A DNA stretch of 64,000 nucleotides from Yanghanlia sp047501535 (lineage in GTDB: Bacteria > Pseudomonadota > Gammaproteobacteria > Burkholderiales > Burkholderiaceae_B), in NCBI RefSeq assembly GCF_047501535.1, contig NZ_JAZDRJ010000009.1, positions 1-64,000 of the forward strand. The letters run 5' to 3'. Below the pieces are notes generated by a model that saw only the letters and a list, made by a program, of their open reading frames with translations, did not search any database and was not told where the DNA came from. Both the position numbers and the translations under genes were made by a program. This document shows, one piece after another, positions 25,229-36,662 of this stretch (its first letter is position 1; every line of letters starts with the position of its first letter).

Positions 25229-27108
25229 GTGCGCTTCTCGTTGGCGCCCAGAGGGTAACGGTAGCGCAAGAAGTTTTGCGCGTTACTGAGAATCTGGAAG
25301 GCGTCCTTCAGGCCATGGCGTTCGGTAGGCGAGACGTTCTCCGGCTCGATATAGTTATTGGGTTCCCGCCCTTCTTGAATATCCAGCGCCTGATGGCGGA
25401 TGCGGGCCAAGCTGAGAAACTCCAGCGCGTAGCGCAGCTTCTGCAGAGATTCGGGCGGCATCAGGCGGGTCTTGGAAATGTCATCCAGCCGGTCGAACGA
25501 ACTTTGTGCGGTGGAGCCGCAGGCCAGCGCATGCACCCGTATCAGGTCGGTCAGCGGTGCCGTGCCACGGCCTTTGATGTTGATGATATTGCGTTGGCGG
25601 CCGTCTGTTTCCATGACGAAAGTGCGGAAGAACCCCAGGGGCGGTGTGCGACTCAGGGCATTACGGGCCATCATGGCCAGAAAGCGTTTGTTGCCGCTGG
25701 CCTTTTCCGCAATCAGTTCCCGCAATTGCTGCACAAAATCAGATTGCCCACCCACGGCCTCAAGGTCAAAAAAAATGTTGCTATTGAGCAGCGTCTGGGC
25801 ATTGGGCTGTTCAATCCATTCTGTGAAGGTTTTTTTCCAGACTGACAGAGGCTGGCGCCAGCGCGGGTTGGTCGCCATGATGTCGCCTTTGCAATAGGTG
25901 TAGCCACAGGCGGCCAGGCCGTCGCTGACAAACTTTGCCAACTTCAGGAAATATTCGTCGTGCTGTTCGGGGTTGAAGCTGTCATCCAAAACCAGTGCGT
26001 TGTCCTGATCGGTCACAATCAGCTGTTCTTCTCGCGCCATTGAACCCATCACCATGAAGCAGTAGGGCACAGGTGGCGGCCCGAATTCTTCCTCGGCAAG
26101 GTCCAGCAGTTGCAAAATAAAGCTGCGACCGATGCTGGACATGGCGCTGCCAATCATGTGTGCATTCGCCTCGTCCTCAACCATGCGAACAAAGGTAGCG
26201 CGTACATCGGGCACCAGGCTTTGCAGTGCGCTGATGGAGCGCCGCTTGAAAATATCGTTGACCAGGTACAGGCTGTTGCGTGATTGGTACTGCAAAACGT
26301 CGGCCAGATTAATGAGCCCCAAAGGACGGCGGCGGTTGAGTACCGGCAAGTGATGGATGTTGTGCCGCAACATGCACAGCACGGCTTCGAGCACGGAATC
26401 CGTGTGTTGCAAGGTGATGGGGTCGGGCGACATGATTTCGTACAGCGGGGTTTCGGGCGGCAACGCTTCCGATACCACTCGGGTGCGGAAATCCCGGTCG
26501 GTAATAATGCCTGTCACCCTAGGGTGGTTGTCTTCGGGTACGGTTCGGGTAATCAGCAGTGCCGAGACACTTTCTTCCGTCATCACGGCCGCGGCCCGGT
26601 GAATGCTGTTTTGCTCGTCCAGCATGACAGGCGGGCGGCTGATCAATTTATTCACCTTTACGTTCATCAACTCGTTGATACGCCCCTGGGGTTCGACGAC
26701 CGCTTTCAGGCGCCCCGACCCTTCGGTATCGACGTAATCGGCGAAGTTGTCGCATGTGGCGCACAAATGCTCGAAAACATCTTCGGGTATAAAGTAGATG
26801 AGCGAGTCTTCCAGCGCTCGGGCGGGAAAACGTACCAATTTCTGCCGCCGCAAACTGGCTTGGCCGAAAATATCACCCTCGCTGAGCCGGTTGAATAGCT
26901 TTCCTGAGCGGAAGAAGATTTCTACCGCGCCACTGCGTATGTAATGCAGGTCGTGAATCGGTTCGCCGCTTTCCAGAATGGGGCTGCCGGCCTTGTAGTA
27001 GCGTACCTGCACTTGGCTGGCGACAGTATCCAGGACTTCGTCTGGAAGCTCGTCGAAAGGGGCGTGACGACTCAGGTGGTCGCGTATCTCTAGCTGTTCA
27101 ATCTGCAT
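25225..27108 (-). CDS. cNMP-binding/CBS/DUF294 putative nucleotidyltransferase
   Basis: A 627 aa multi-domain signalling protein. In order: a cyclic-nucleotide-binding-like domain (about residues 15-130), two CBS motifs (about 155-280), a GlnD-like nucleotidyltransferase domain with the active-site pattern GSMAREEQLIVTDQD (355-369), and the DUF294 C-terminal helical region. The G-S and the D-x-D metal ligands are intact, so catalysis is plausible. CBS motifs normally bind adenine nucleotides and would sense energy state. The substrate is unknown. It is coupled to the exonuclease gene by a 4-bp overlap. Confidence 0.85.
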   Translation of the reverse strand: MQIEQLEIRDHLSRHAPFDELPDEVLDTVASQVQVRYYKAGSPILESGEPIHDLHYIRSGAVEIFFRSGKLFNRLSEGDIFGQASLRRQKLVRFPARALEDSLIYFIPEDVFEHLCATCDNFADYVDTEGSGRLKAVVEPQGRINELMNVKVNKLISRPPVMLDEQNSIHRAAAVMTEESVSALLITRTVPEDNHPRVTGIITDRDFRTRVVSEALPPETPLYEIMSPDPITLQHTDSVLEAVLCMLRHNIHHLPVLNRRRPLGLINLADVLQYQSRNSLYLVNDIFKRRSISALQSLVPDVRATFVRMVEDEANAHMIGSAMSSIGRSFILQLLDLAEEEFGPPPVPYCFMVMGSMAREEQLIVTDQDNALVLDDSFNPEQHDEYFLKLAKFVSDGLAACGYTYCKGDIMATNPRWRQPLSVWKKTFTEWIEQPNAQTLLNSNIFFDLEAVGGQSDFVQQLRELIAEKASGNKRFLAMMARNALSRTPPLGFFRTFVMETDGRQRNIINIKGRGTAPLTDLIRVHALACGSTAQSSFDRLDDISKTRLMPPESLQKLRYALEFLSLARIRHQALDIQEGREPNNYIEPENVSPTERHGLKDAFQILSNAQNFLRYRYPLGANEKRT

Positions 27109-27394
27109 GGTATGAAAAGGCTATGGCGTGCCCGGAAAAATAAGGGTACGGGTTCAATGTAGCTTTGCGCCGGGTAAAACACCAGCAAGGCCGTCGCGCA
27201 GCCCAACAACACGAACGAGGTCTGATTGCGGTTGGCGGGTGCGCGACTTGTCTGCTAAAAAAGCGCTGAGCACGCGTCTGTGTACCGGCGCATCAGATTC
27301 AAGATATGGTGCCGCAAGTATGCGGGATGGCGGTGGAGAGACTCCGGTTGTTACGATTGGAGTTCTGCACCGTCTGAATGTTCAAGGAGCTCTC

Positions 27395-27691
27395 ATGAAG
27401 CGTTTATTGCTTGTTTCTGTAGTTGCACTCGCGGCCTGCCAGGCCGGGGCGCCTCCCACAAGTCGGCCCGAACCCGTGGCTCAAAATGTGCAGAACAGGG
27501 ATGACCCTTGCGGTGCCAAGGCGTTTGAGCATTTAGTGGGTACACCGGGCGGCCAAGTGAACGATGCCATGTTCCCGGTTGGAACGCGCGTATTGCGCCC
27601 CGGCATGGTCATGACCATGGATTACCGTGGCGATCGCCTGAACGTGGTGATTGATGAATCGGGTCAGGTCGACAGAGTCTACTGCGGCTGA
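27395..27691 (+). CDS. Peptidase-inhibitor I78 family lipoprotein
   Basis: A 98 aa secreted protein. The signal peptide MKRLLLVSVVALAAC ends in a lipobox with Cys15. The mature part contains DPCGAKAFEHLVGTPG and RVLRPGMVMTMDYRGDRLNVVIDESGQVDRVYCG, matching the small I78 inhibitor fold (eglin/potato-inhibitor-I-like). Whether it inhibits a protease is unproven for this member. The frame is open upstream, but the ATG at 27395 with AAGGAG before it and the signal peptide fix the start. The 286 bp before it back to 27109 hold no further gene. Confidence 0.8.
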   Translation: MKRLLLVSVVALAACQAGAPPTSRPEPVAQNVQNRDDPCGAKAFEHLVGTPGGQVNDAMFPVGTRVLRPGMVMTMDYRGDRLNVVIDESGQVDRVYCG

Positions 27692-27718
27692 ATGGCCTGA
27701 AATTGTATAGGCAACACA

Positions 27719-28429
27719 ATGATTAATCGGGATTCTCTCTCGGATGGCGCATTCCTGAACAGCTTTAAGGAAGCCCTGGGTGACGAATGGTGGTCGGAAG
27801 AACGTATCGAAGCGTCCATGCAGGACATGCTGGCCCGACGCCCGCCCAATCAGCCGGTGTGGGTGTTTGCCTATGGCTCCCTAATCTGGAACCCGGTCTT
27901 TCATTTTGTGGAAAGCCAGCCGGGTAGGTTGCCAGGGTGGCGTCGCAGTTTTTGCATCCGCTTGCGTGCCGGGCGCGGCAGCCCTGAGCATCCTGGGCGC
28001 ATGATGTCACTGGTGGCAGGCGGCCATACTGACGGCTTGGCTCTGCGTCTGGATGAATACACGCTGGAACCTGAGCTGAGAATGGTTTGGCGGCGTGAAA
28101 TGGTGGGAGGCGCTTACCAGCCGGCCTGGGCGCCTGTCCAACTGGAAGATGGGCGCTGCGTAGAAGCCATTATTTTTACAGCCAACCCAGACAGCCCCAT
28201 GCACGAAACGGACGACAGCGTGGAAACCGTGGCGCCACTGATTGCCACCGCTCATGGTGTGTTGGGGAGTAACCGCGAATACGTGCGGCTGCTTGATGCC
28301 GCTTTAAAGCATTACGACATTCATGACGATTACATCCAGGCTTTGGCGCAGCGGCTGGAACAATTGGCCCCGCAGGCTGACCGTACTCAGGTTGGCAGTA
28401 AAACTCGGGTAAATACAGCCGGGGCTTAA
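27719..28429 (+). CDS. Gamma-glutamylcyclotransferase (ChaC-like)
   Basis: A 236 aa cytoplasmic enzyme of the ChaC family, which cleaves glutathione to 5-oxoproline and Cys-Gly. VWVFAYGSLIWNP (residues about 47-59) holds the substrate-loop YGSL motif. FCIRLRAGRGSPEHPGRMMSLVAGG and DGLALRLDEY follow as in the family. It begins 27 bp downstream of the I78 lipoprotein gene, so both may be co-transcribed. Confidence 0.88.
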   Translation: MINRDSLSDGAFLNSFKEALGDEWWSEERIEASMQDMLARRPPNQPVWVFAYGSLIWNPVFHFVESQPGRLPGWRRSFCIRLRAGRGSPEHPGRMMSLVAGGHTDGLALRLDEYTLEPELRMVWRREMVGGAYQPAWAPVQLEDGRCVEAIIFTANPDSPMHETDDSVETVAPLIATAHGVLGSNREYVRLLDAALKHYDIHDDYIQALAQRLEQLAPQADRTQVGSKTRVNTAGA

Positions 28430-28440
28430 AGTCAAAATTC

Positions 28441-28492
28441 TTGATTTTCTGAGGGCAAAAGCCTATAGTAACTTCAGTGATTTAAGTCACTG
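28441..28492 (+). promoter_or_regulatory. Promoter and palindrome upstream of the MerR-type gene
   Basis: TTGATT (28441-28446) and TATAGT (28464-28469) with a 17-bp spacer form a plausible promoter. It is followed by the imperfect palindrome CAGTGATTTAAGTCACTG (28475-28492, 16 of 18 positions symmetric), which reaches the GGAGG ribosome-binding site. The palindrome may be an autoregulatory operator. Confidence 0.5.
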
Positions 28493-28498
28493 GAGGCC

Positions 28499-28912
28499 AT
28501 GATGTCCATGAAAATCGGCGAGCTGGCCCGGCGTACCGACACCAGGGTGGAAACCATCCGGTACTACGAGAAAGAAGGTTTACTGCCACAGCCAGCCCGC
28601 AGCGCAAGCAACTACCGTCTGTATGGTGACGCTCACGTTGAAAGGCTGCGATTCATCCGGCATTGCCGCACGCTGGACATGGCGCTTGATGAAGTGCGCA
28701 CTCTGCTGCACTATCGCGATACGCCGATGGATGACTGCGGTGATGTCAACGGCTTGCTCGATGAACATATTCAGGCGGTCGAAGCCCGCATTCAAGAACT
28801 CAACCACCTGAAGCAGCATCTGGTGACGTTGCGCGAGAAGTGCACCGAGGTGGCGCCTACCACTGCGTGTGGCATTCTCGGAGCGTTAGCCGACCATTCT
28901 TGTCATTCCTGA
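28499..28912 (+). CDS. cadR: CadR/PbrR-type heavy-metal MerR regulator
   Basis: A 137 aa MerR-family activator. The winged-helix part is MKIGELARRTDTRVETIRYYEKEGLLP; a dimerisation helix follows; Cys80, Cys115 and Cys124 match the Cys77/112/119 metal-site pattern of CadR when counted from the internal Met4 start. This predicts response to Cd(II), Pb(II) or Zn(II). GGAGG precedes ATG 28499; Met4 at 28508 is an alternative start. Usually the regulator lies divergent from a cadA efflux ATPase, but no such gene is present here, so the target is elsewhere. Confidence 0.85.
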   Translation: MMSMKIGELARRTDTRVETIRYYEKEGLLPQPARSASNYRLYGDAHVERLRFIRHCRTLDMALDEVRTLLHYRDTPMDDCGDVNGLLDEHIQAVEARIQELNHLKQHLVTLREKCTEVAPTTACGILGALADHSCHS

Positions 28913-28936
28913 TATATACAATGTATAAACAACAAA

Positions 28937-28960
28937 GGCGCTCCCGTTTGTAGGAGCGCC
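28937..28960. terminator. Bidirectional terminator between cadR and ttrA
   Basis: GGCGCTCC (28937-28944) and GGAGCGCC (28953-28960) form an 8-bp stem with an 8-nt loop. A T-rich run (CTTGCTTTTA) follows on the plus strand and TTTGTTGTTT on the minus strand. It separates convergent cadR and ttrA. Confidence 0.75.
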
Positions 28961-28986
28961 CTTGCTTTTATGTCGCCAGAGAAAGA

Positions 28987-31900
28987 TCAGGCAATTTTCT
29001 CGATTCGGGCAGGCAAGGCCTGACGAACCGCTGCGCCGGATACCCAATCTACCCAGATATTGTCTTTTTCCGGGCGGGTGGGGTCGGCAAAGCCTAGGTT
29101 GTTCAGGTTCACGCCATTGCCATGCTGCGGGTTGTGCGGTGTGGCTTGGCCGTCGATGTATTGTGGCACGGCGCCCAGCTTTTTATGGCCATAGCCATGC
29201 TCGATGGCAATCGCGCCTTGCCTGATGCCGCTACGCACCAAGGCCACGCCTTCCACTGAACCGCCCGGCGTGCTGACCCGGATACGATCTCCATTCGTGA
29301 TGCCCAGGGCCTGTGCATCGTTCTTGTTGACCGAAATCGGGTTGTGCGGGTGAACCTGCCGCAAGCGGCTGGCGGCAATCGACATAGAACTCATCAAATT
29401 GGATTTATACGAGCTCATGGTCAGCGGCCAGTCTTTTTCGGGGAAGTGATCGCGCATGGGGCTGCCATCAGCAAAGCGGGTGGGGTGCCAGGTGGGGCAA
29501 CCCGTCAAACGCTCTCCCGTCATGGAATGGCGCATAGCCGCCACGTTCTCGTTCCAGATATTGATGGGGTGGCTGGGTTTCTTCTTGATGCGATCGCCGT
29601 CCCAGGCATCTTCGATACGATCGAAACGCCCGCCGCGGCTCATGACCATGGCGACCCGGCGCACTTCTTCGGGTTTGAGGCGTTCGGTAATGGCAGGCAT
29701 CCAGCGCGTCAGGCCGGTAATGGCGATGTCATCGTCTGAGGCTTCGCCCACCGGTTTGCCCGCCTGATAAGCGATATTACAGGCGGCCCGCACGTAGAAA
29801 TCTTCCGCGCTTTCGAGGTCGAGCGGCTCACCGTCGCGAGTGGACATCGCGTTTTTGCCAAAACCCGGCAGGCCAATTTTCTTGGCAATGGCAAACAACA
29901 GCGTTTCAAAGCTGATATGGCGTCCCTCTGCGGTGCGTGCGGTAGCGGGCTCTACGGCGGGCCAGCGTACCGTAGAGCTTCTGGCCACGACGTCGGCCCA
30001 AGGTGCGCCAATGCCCCAGCTTTCGTATGTCACGGTGTCGGGCACGATGTAATCCGCCAGTGCCGATGTTTCGTTGATGAAGGGGTCAACAGAAATGAAC
30101 AGGGGCAGCTTGGACGGATCTTTAAGGTTTTCGGCCAGTGTGTTCTCAAACCCGCACATGGCGTAGATGGGGTTACTCATGTGGTTAATCCACGCCTTCA
30201 GCGGGTAGGGGTAACCCAACAGCCCGGCCGCCAGCATCTCGCTGCTCAGCCCGCCAACCGCAGGGTACCAAGGCGCACGGGCAGGGTAGGGGTTCTCACC
30301 GGCTTCTTTTTTCCGCTTGAATTCGCTGGTGCGCTCGTAGGGGAAGCGATTACGCGACAGGGCAACGCCTCGCGCTTTGACCGCGCCCTTAAATTGGGCG
30401 AAGTTGTAGCGCGGCCCAGGGCCGAACGGGCCGAATGGGCCGGCATCCATGACCCAGCCGCCTTTGACGTTCAAGTTACCCACCAGATTGTTAAGCGTAG
30501 CAATCGCAAACGTAGTGTAGAAGCCAGCGCCACTCATGGTGCCGCCGTGTGAATTGGCGACTGCCTGCTTGCCATAGCTGGTGAATTCCCGCGCCAGACC
30601 TTCGATTTCTTCAACCGGCACACCGCATTCGGCGGAATATTCTTCCAATGTCATGCGCTGGGCTTCTTCGCGCAGCTTGGTGAGGGATGTGCAAACGCTG
30701 AGCGGTTGGCCCGCGCCACCGTCTTTGCCAACCGAGTCTACGTGGCGGGAAACAAATAGCTCTGCCGGCTGGGCACTGGTATGAGGCGCCAGGGTGCCGT
30801 CGGCCAGTTGCACAACATAAACGTCTTGGGCCGGCGTTTTCTCGTCCTTGGGTTCGGGCAAGGGCCAGCCCAGGTCCGCGCCGCGCAGGAAGGATCCGTA
30901 ACGGGGGTGATCGGGGTCGTTGATGAGCAGATGAGTGGCATTGCTCCACCATGCTTCACCCGCAGCTTCCATGGCAGCCGGGCCGGGCTGAGCGAGGAAA
31001 CGGGCGTCGTAACGCTCGTTTTCCAGAATCCAGCGGATCATGCCCATGACCAGAGCCAGATCGGTACCGGGTTTAATAGGCAGCCAGCGGTTGTTATCGC
31101 CCGAAGCATGGCTGGAAGACATGGGAAGCAGCGGGGAAACCACCACATACTTGTAGGTGTTTTCCTTGCGTGAACGGGCGTCTGCCAGTTCGCGGCCCAT
31201 GCGCTGGAAAGGGTTGCCGGACTGCGCGGGGGCGGTGCCGATAAACAGGCCGAAGCGCGAGTTCGCCCAGTCGGGCTTGCCGTGGGGCATGGTCACTAGG
31301 TCGCCCAGCGCCGCCCCCGTTCCTACACGGTAGGATTGCCCGCAGTAAGAACCGTGATTGCTGACGTTGACGGTGCCAAACGCTTGCCGGGCAAACCGGT
31401 TGATCAGCGGTGTGCGGCCCTCGTTGGCCGAATCGGTCATCATCAGTTGATTGGACTTCGGGCCGAATTCGGGGTTATCCGGGTCGATCAGGGTATCAAC
31501 ATCTCGGATGGCACGCAGGCCGTCAACATGGCCTTCTCCAAAGAGATCACCGCCTTCGCAGATTTCTTCAATCAGTTGTTCGAAGGAAATGGTTTCCCAC
31601 TGACCTGAGCCGCGCGGGCCGACCCGCTTCAGCGGTTGCAGCACGCGGTGCGGCGCGGTCTGGTGTTCCAGCATGGCTGAACCACGCGCACAGGACGTGG
31701 CGCGGCCTTCCAGGCCGTTATCGCCGCCCAGCATGGCGTAGACTTCGCGCACCGGGGTATCCATGGGCGCATGGTTGGTGGTTGCCAGCGGGTGATACGG
31801 GTTGCCGGCAATACGAATAATGCGATTGCTTTCCGTGTCGATGCGCAGCCGCACGCCACATTGCGTCCAACAGCCCAGGCAACTGGACGGGCTGACCACT

Positions 31901-32145
31901 TGGCCAGGGTGAGTGTCTAACAGGCCGGTGACAGGGTCGATGCGGAATTCCGGCTGTAAAGAATTGCCACGCACCGCGTCGGCCGTGGGTTCGCCGGCGG
32001 TGCCAGTGAGCAGGCCCTTGGCGCCGCGGGCGATGGTCTCGCCATAGCCCGCAACAAATGCCGCAGAACCCCCTGCGATCAGCCCGCCGCGCAGCACATT
32101 ACGGCGTAGGGTATTGGGAGCGGAAGGTTTCTTTTGATCAGTCAT
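28987..32145 (-). CDS. ttrA: Tetrathionate reductase subunit A (molybdopterin catalytic subunit)
   Basis: A 1052 aa molybdopterin-guanine-dinucleotide enzyme of the DMSO-reductase family that reduces tetrathionate to thiosulfate in the periplasm. A twin-arginine signal (TLRRNVLRGG, about 12-21) precedes a [4Fe-4S] motif CLGCWTQCG. Segments GGDLFGEGHVDGLRAI, GTAPAQSGNPF and the C-terminal FADPTRPEKDNIWVDWVSGA match Salmonella TtrA as I recall it. It is the last gene of ttrBCA and overlaps ttrC by 4 bp (ATGA). Gene order and sequence together make the assignment strong. Confidence 0.95.
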   Translation of the reverse strand: MTDQKKPSAPNTLRRNVLRGGLIAGGSAAFVAGYGETIARGAKGLLTGTAGEPTADAVRGNSLQPEFRIDPVTGLLDTHPGQVVSPSSCLGCWTQCGVRLRIDTESNRIIRIAGNPYHPLATTNHAPMDTPVREVYAMLGGDNGLEGRATSCARGSAMLEHQTAPHRVLQPLKRVGPRGSGQWETISFEQLIEEICEGGDLFGEGHVDGLRAIRDVDTLIDPDNPEFGPKSNQLMMTDSANEGRTPLINRFARQAFGTVNVSNHGSYCGQSYRVGTGAALGDLVTMPHGKPDWANSRFGLFIGTAPAQSGNPFQRMGRELADARSRKENTYKYVVVSPLLPMSSSHASGDNNRWLPIKPGTDLALVMGMIRWILENERYDARFLAQPGPAAMEAAGEAWWSNATHLLINDPDHPRYGSFLRGADLGWPLPEPKDEKTPAQDVYVVQLADGTLAPHTSAQPAELFVSRHVDSVGKDGGAGQPLSVCTSLTKLREEAQRMTLEEYSAECGVPVEEIEGLAREFTSYGKQAVANSHGGTMSGAGFYTTFAIATLNNLVGNLNVKGGWVMDAGPFGPFGPGPRYNFAQFKGAVKARGVALSRNRFPYERTSEFKRKKEAGENPYPARAPWYPAVGGLSSEMLAAGLLGYPYPLKAWINHMSNPIYAMCGFENTLAENLKDPSKLPLFISVDPFINETSALADYIVPDTVTYESWGIGAPWADVVARSSTVRWPAVEPATARTAEGRHISFETLLFAIAKKIGLPGFGKNAMSTRDGEPLDLESAEDFYVRAACNIAYQAGKPVGEASDDDIAITGLTRWMPAITERLKPEEVRRVAMVMSRGGRFDRIEDAWDGDRIKKKPSHPINIWNENVAAMRHSMTGERLTGCPTWHPTRFADGSPMRDHFPEKDWPLTMSSYKSNLMSSMSIAASRLRQVHPHNPISVNKNDAQALGITNGDRIRVSTPGGSVEGVALVRSGIRQGAIAIEHGYGHKKLGAVPQYIDGQATPHNPQHGNGVNLNNLGFADPTRPEKDNIWVDWVSGAAVRQALPARIEKIA

Positions 32146-33179
32146 GGCAACACTCGTTCGTTGTATGCACGTTCTTTGTACTCAAGCGCCCACAGCACAG
32201 CGGTGAGCACCGCTACGCACAGGCCGAAGACACCGATGATGCCCATCAGGCCATCGCCACCCAGGGGGATGGAGTAAACGTAAAGGCCGGCTCCGTACTT
32301 GGGTACGCCTTGCACACCCATGAACAGCGCCCAGCGGAAGCCCCAGGCGGCGGCGCAGGCTGCTATGCCAAGCGACACCATCATGAGACGGGAGTCCAGC
32401 CACCAGCCCGGACGCAGCCACAAGGCCAGCACGACCCCACCCAAAAGTACTGACAGCCAGATGCTGAGACGCCAGATGGGGTAGTTGATATAAAGCTCCA
32501 GGGCTTGCAGGAAGGACGGGGTCTGCATCACATGGCCACTTGCCACCCATACGGCGGCTACCGCAAGCAAGGCCAGGCTTAGAAACAGCCCCAGCTTACC
32601 CAGCCAGGCTCGCACGGCAATGTCACGGCCGGCGGGTACCCAGAGTGTGAGCAGCAGGCTGGCTCCTACAGCGGCTAGCCAGGCGGTCAGTGTCAGGTTC
32701 ACAGGCACCCAGGGGTTGTTCCACAGCGGGCGGGCGCGCACCACTGCAATCTCCGACCCGGTATAGACAATGATGGAGGCGGCGGAAAACAACAGGGGGA
32801 TGGCCAGAATACGCATCCAGCGCTTCGAACCGAACCACCAGGCCACGCATAGCCCCAGTGACAGCGTGACAAATATCGGCAAAAGAATCGCACCCATGGA
32901 CATCCAGGACCACGGCGTCAGATGGGCGTAAAAGTGCCAGAAACGGGCCGGCTGGTGCAAGTCGGCCAGCAGCGAAACGGGTGCTGTCGCCGCAGTGACG
33001 AACAGCAGCACAATGGCCAGAGGCAGGGCTTTTGCAACGGCACTATCCGGCTTGGACCACACGCCCCAGGCCGCCATAATGGCCGCACCGGTAGCCATGC
33101 CCACCAGAAAGAAATACTGCACCGCCCAGGGCAACCAGGCGGCATCGTAATGCGGGGTCAGTAGTTCAATGATCTGCAT
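32142..33179 (-). CDS. ttrC: Tetrathionate reductase subunit C (quinol-oxidising membrane anchor)
   Basis: A 345 aa NrfD/PsrC-like membrane protein with about nine helices. It oxidises menaquinol or ubiquinol and passes electrons to TtrB. AAWLPWAVQYFFLVGMATGAA near the N-terminus, LHQPARFWHFYAHLTPWSWMSMGAI and YSIPLGGDGLMGIIGVFGL are TtrC-like. It lies between ttrB (11 bp gap) and ttrA (4 bp overlap), in the usual B-C-A order. Confidence 0.93.
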   Translation of the reverse strand: MQIIELLTPHYDAAWLPWAVQYFFLVGMATGAAIMAAWGVWSKPDSAVAKALPLAIVLLFVTAATAPVSLLADLHQPARFWHFYAHLTPWSWMSMGAILLPIFVTLSLGLCVAWWFGSKRWMRILAIPLLFSAASIIVYTGSEIAVVRARPLWNNPWVPVNLTLTAWLAAVGASLLLTLWVPAGRDIAVRAWLGKLGLFLSLALLAVAAVWVASGHVMQTPSFLQALELYINYPIWRLSIWLSVLLGGVVLALWLRPGWWLDSRLMMVSLGIAACAAAWGFRWALFMGVQGVPKYGAGLYVYSIPLGGDGLMGIIGVFGLCVAVLTAVLWALEYKERAYNERVLP

Positions 33180-33190
33180 GATCAGCTCCT

Positions 33191-33979
33191 TCAGAGATCA
33201 GCAACCAGACGCACGCTGGCCTGACCGTCTACCTCGTCAACGAATTCATCGGGTAGACCGATATAGAACACGCGTGGAGAGGTATTCATTCCCGGCTTGA
33301 GCACTTTGATGTCATCCTTATGCTCGGCCATTCTGCGGTTGATTTCGCTGTTTTCGTCCAGCAGATCGCCGATCACACGGGCACCGCCCACGCAGCTTTC
33401 CACACAGGCGGGCAATAGACCGGCTTCCAGGCGATGCTCGCAGAACGTGCATTTATCGGCAGTCTGCGTTTCTTTGTTGATGAAACGCGCATCGTAGGGG
33501 CAGGCTTGCACGCAGTAGCCACAGGCGACACAACGCTCGTTGTCGACCAGCACAATGCCGTCTTCCCGCTGGAAAGTGGCTTGCACCGGACAGACCGGCA
33601 CACAGGGCGGGTTATCGCAGTGATTACACAGGCGAGGCAGGCTGACCATGGCGGGGGCGCTGCCGTCGTCCTTGTCGATTTCGTATTGCAGGACGGTGGT
33701 ACGGAACTGGCCAATAGGCGGCTGGTTTTCTACGGAGCAACTGACCGTACAGGCTTGGCAGCCAATACATTTGCGTAGATCAACCAACATGCCGTAGCGT
33801 TTTCCGGGAATGCCGGGGCGTCGTGGGGGCTGGTCTCCCATGGCAGCCTGTACAGGCACGATAGGAATGACGGTCGCCGCGGCGCCGACGCCCAGCAGCT
33901 CTTTGAGAAAGCCACGTTTGCTTTTGCTGGGAAGCGGCGCGGCTGGGTCGGAAGCAGTAGGGGAACAGGCAGCTTTCAT
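33191..33979 (-). CDS. ttrB: Tetrathionate reductase subunit B (four [4Fe-4S] ferredoxin)
   Basis: A 262 aa periplasmic electron-transfer subunit with four ferredoxin cysteine sets: CIGCQACTVSC, CNHCDNPPCVPVC, CVACGYCVQAC and CTFC...CVESC. The N-terminus SKSKRGFLKELLGVGAAATV is a Tat-like signal with Lys-Arg in place of Arg-Arg. Salmonella TtrB is known for the same KR exception, so this is a conserved peculiarity rather than an error. It heads ttrBCA; the 127 bp before it (to the ttrR stop) must hold the promoter. An inverted repeat TTTCAA-CTC-TTGAAA lies immediately upstream at 33984-33998. Confidence 0.95.
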   Translation of the reverse strand: MKAACSPTASDPAAPLPSKSKRGFLKELLGVGAAATVIPIVPVQAAMGDQPPRRPGIPGKRYGMLVDLRKCIGCQACTVSCSVENQPPIGQFRTTVLQYEIDKDDGSAPAMVSLPRLCNHCDNPPCVPVCPVQATFQREDGIVLVDNERCVACGYCVQACPYDARFINKETQTADKCTFCEHRLEAGLLPACVESCVGGARVIGDLLDENSEINRRMAEHKDDIKVLKPGMNTSPRVFYIGLPDEFVDEVDGQASVRLVADL

Positions 33980-33983
33980 CGGG

Positions 33984-33998
33984 TTTCAACTCTTGAAA
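33984..33998. promoter_or_regulatory. Small inverted repeat directly upstream of ttrB
   Basis: TTTCAA-CTC-TTGAAA lies 5-19 bp before the ttrB ATG. It is too close to the start for activator binding, and could affect translation of ttrB by occluding the ribosome-binding region. Significance is uncertain. Confidence 0.3.
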
Positions 33999-34694
33999 AC
34001 AGTTACGTATCAAGAATAGGGGTTGGCCGAGATGCTGCCTATTGCTCCTTTTGTAGGGGAGATAGATGAAACTACCTATGTGGCTGTGAGTTTTTCCTAG
34101 TGGGTTTAATCCAATGCGCCGGAGTCAGCGGCCAGCATCAGCCGCGTCAGTTCGGCGGCGTTGCTGACCGATGTTTTTTCCATGATGTGCTGGCGGTGTA
34201 CATGCACGGTTTTTTCGCTAATGCCTAGTTTGTGCGCCACGACTTTATTCGCATCACCCTGGGCGACTAAACGAGCGACTTCGCGCTCGCGGGGCGATAA
34301 GCGTTCCAACAGTGCCTGAGCGTGAGATTGCCGCAGGTGTTCTCGTTGTTGCTCTCGGGTGCAGCGCACGGCGCGATCCACCGCATCCAGCAAGGCCTGA
34401 TCTTTGAAAGGCTTCTCAAGGAAATCGCAGGCGCCGGACTTCATCGCCTGCACAGCCATTTCCACATCGCCGTGTCCCGTCATGAACACAATGGATGCCC
34501 GCCAACCCCTGGCCAGCAAATGTTGTTGCAAAGCCAGGCCACTCATGACCGGCATGCGGATATCCAGCAACAGGCAGCCCATGTCCTCAGGTTCTTCTGT
34601 GTGTTCGGCGAGGAAGGTCTGAGCATTGTCGTACTCGGCCACCTCCCAGCCTACTGAATCAAGCAGGAACACAACTGAGCGCCGGAATGCCGCA

Positions 34695-36662
<1,968 letters not shown>

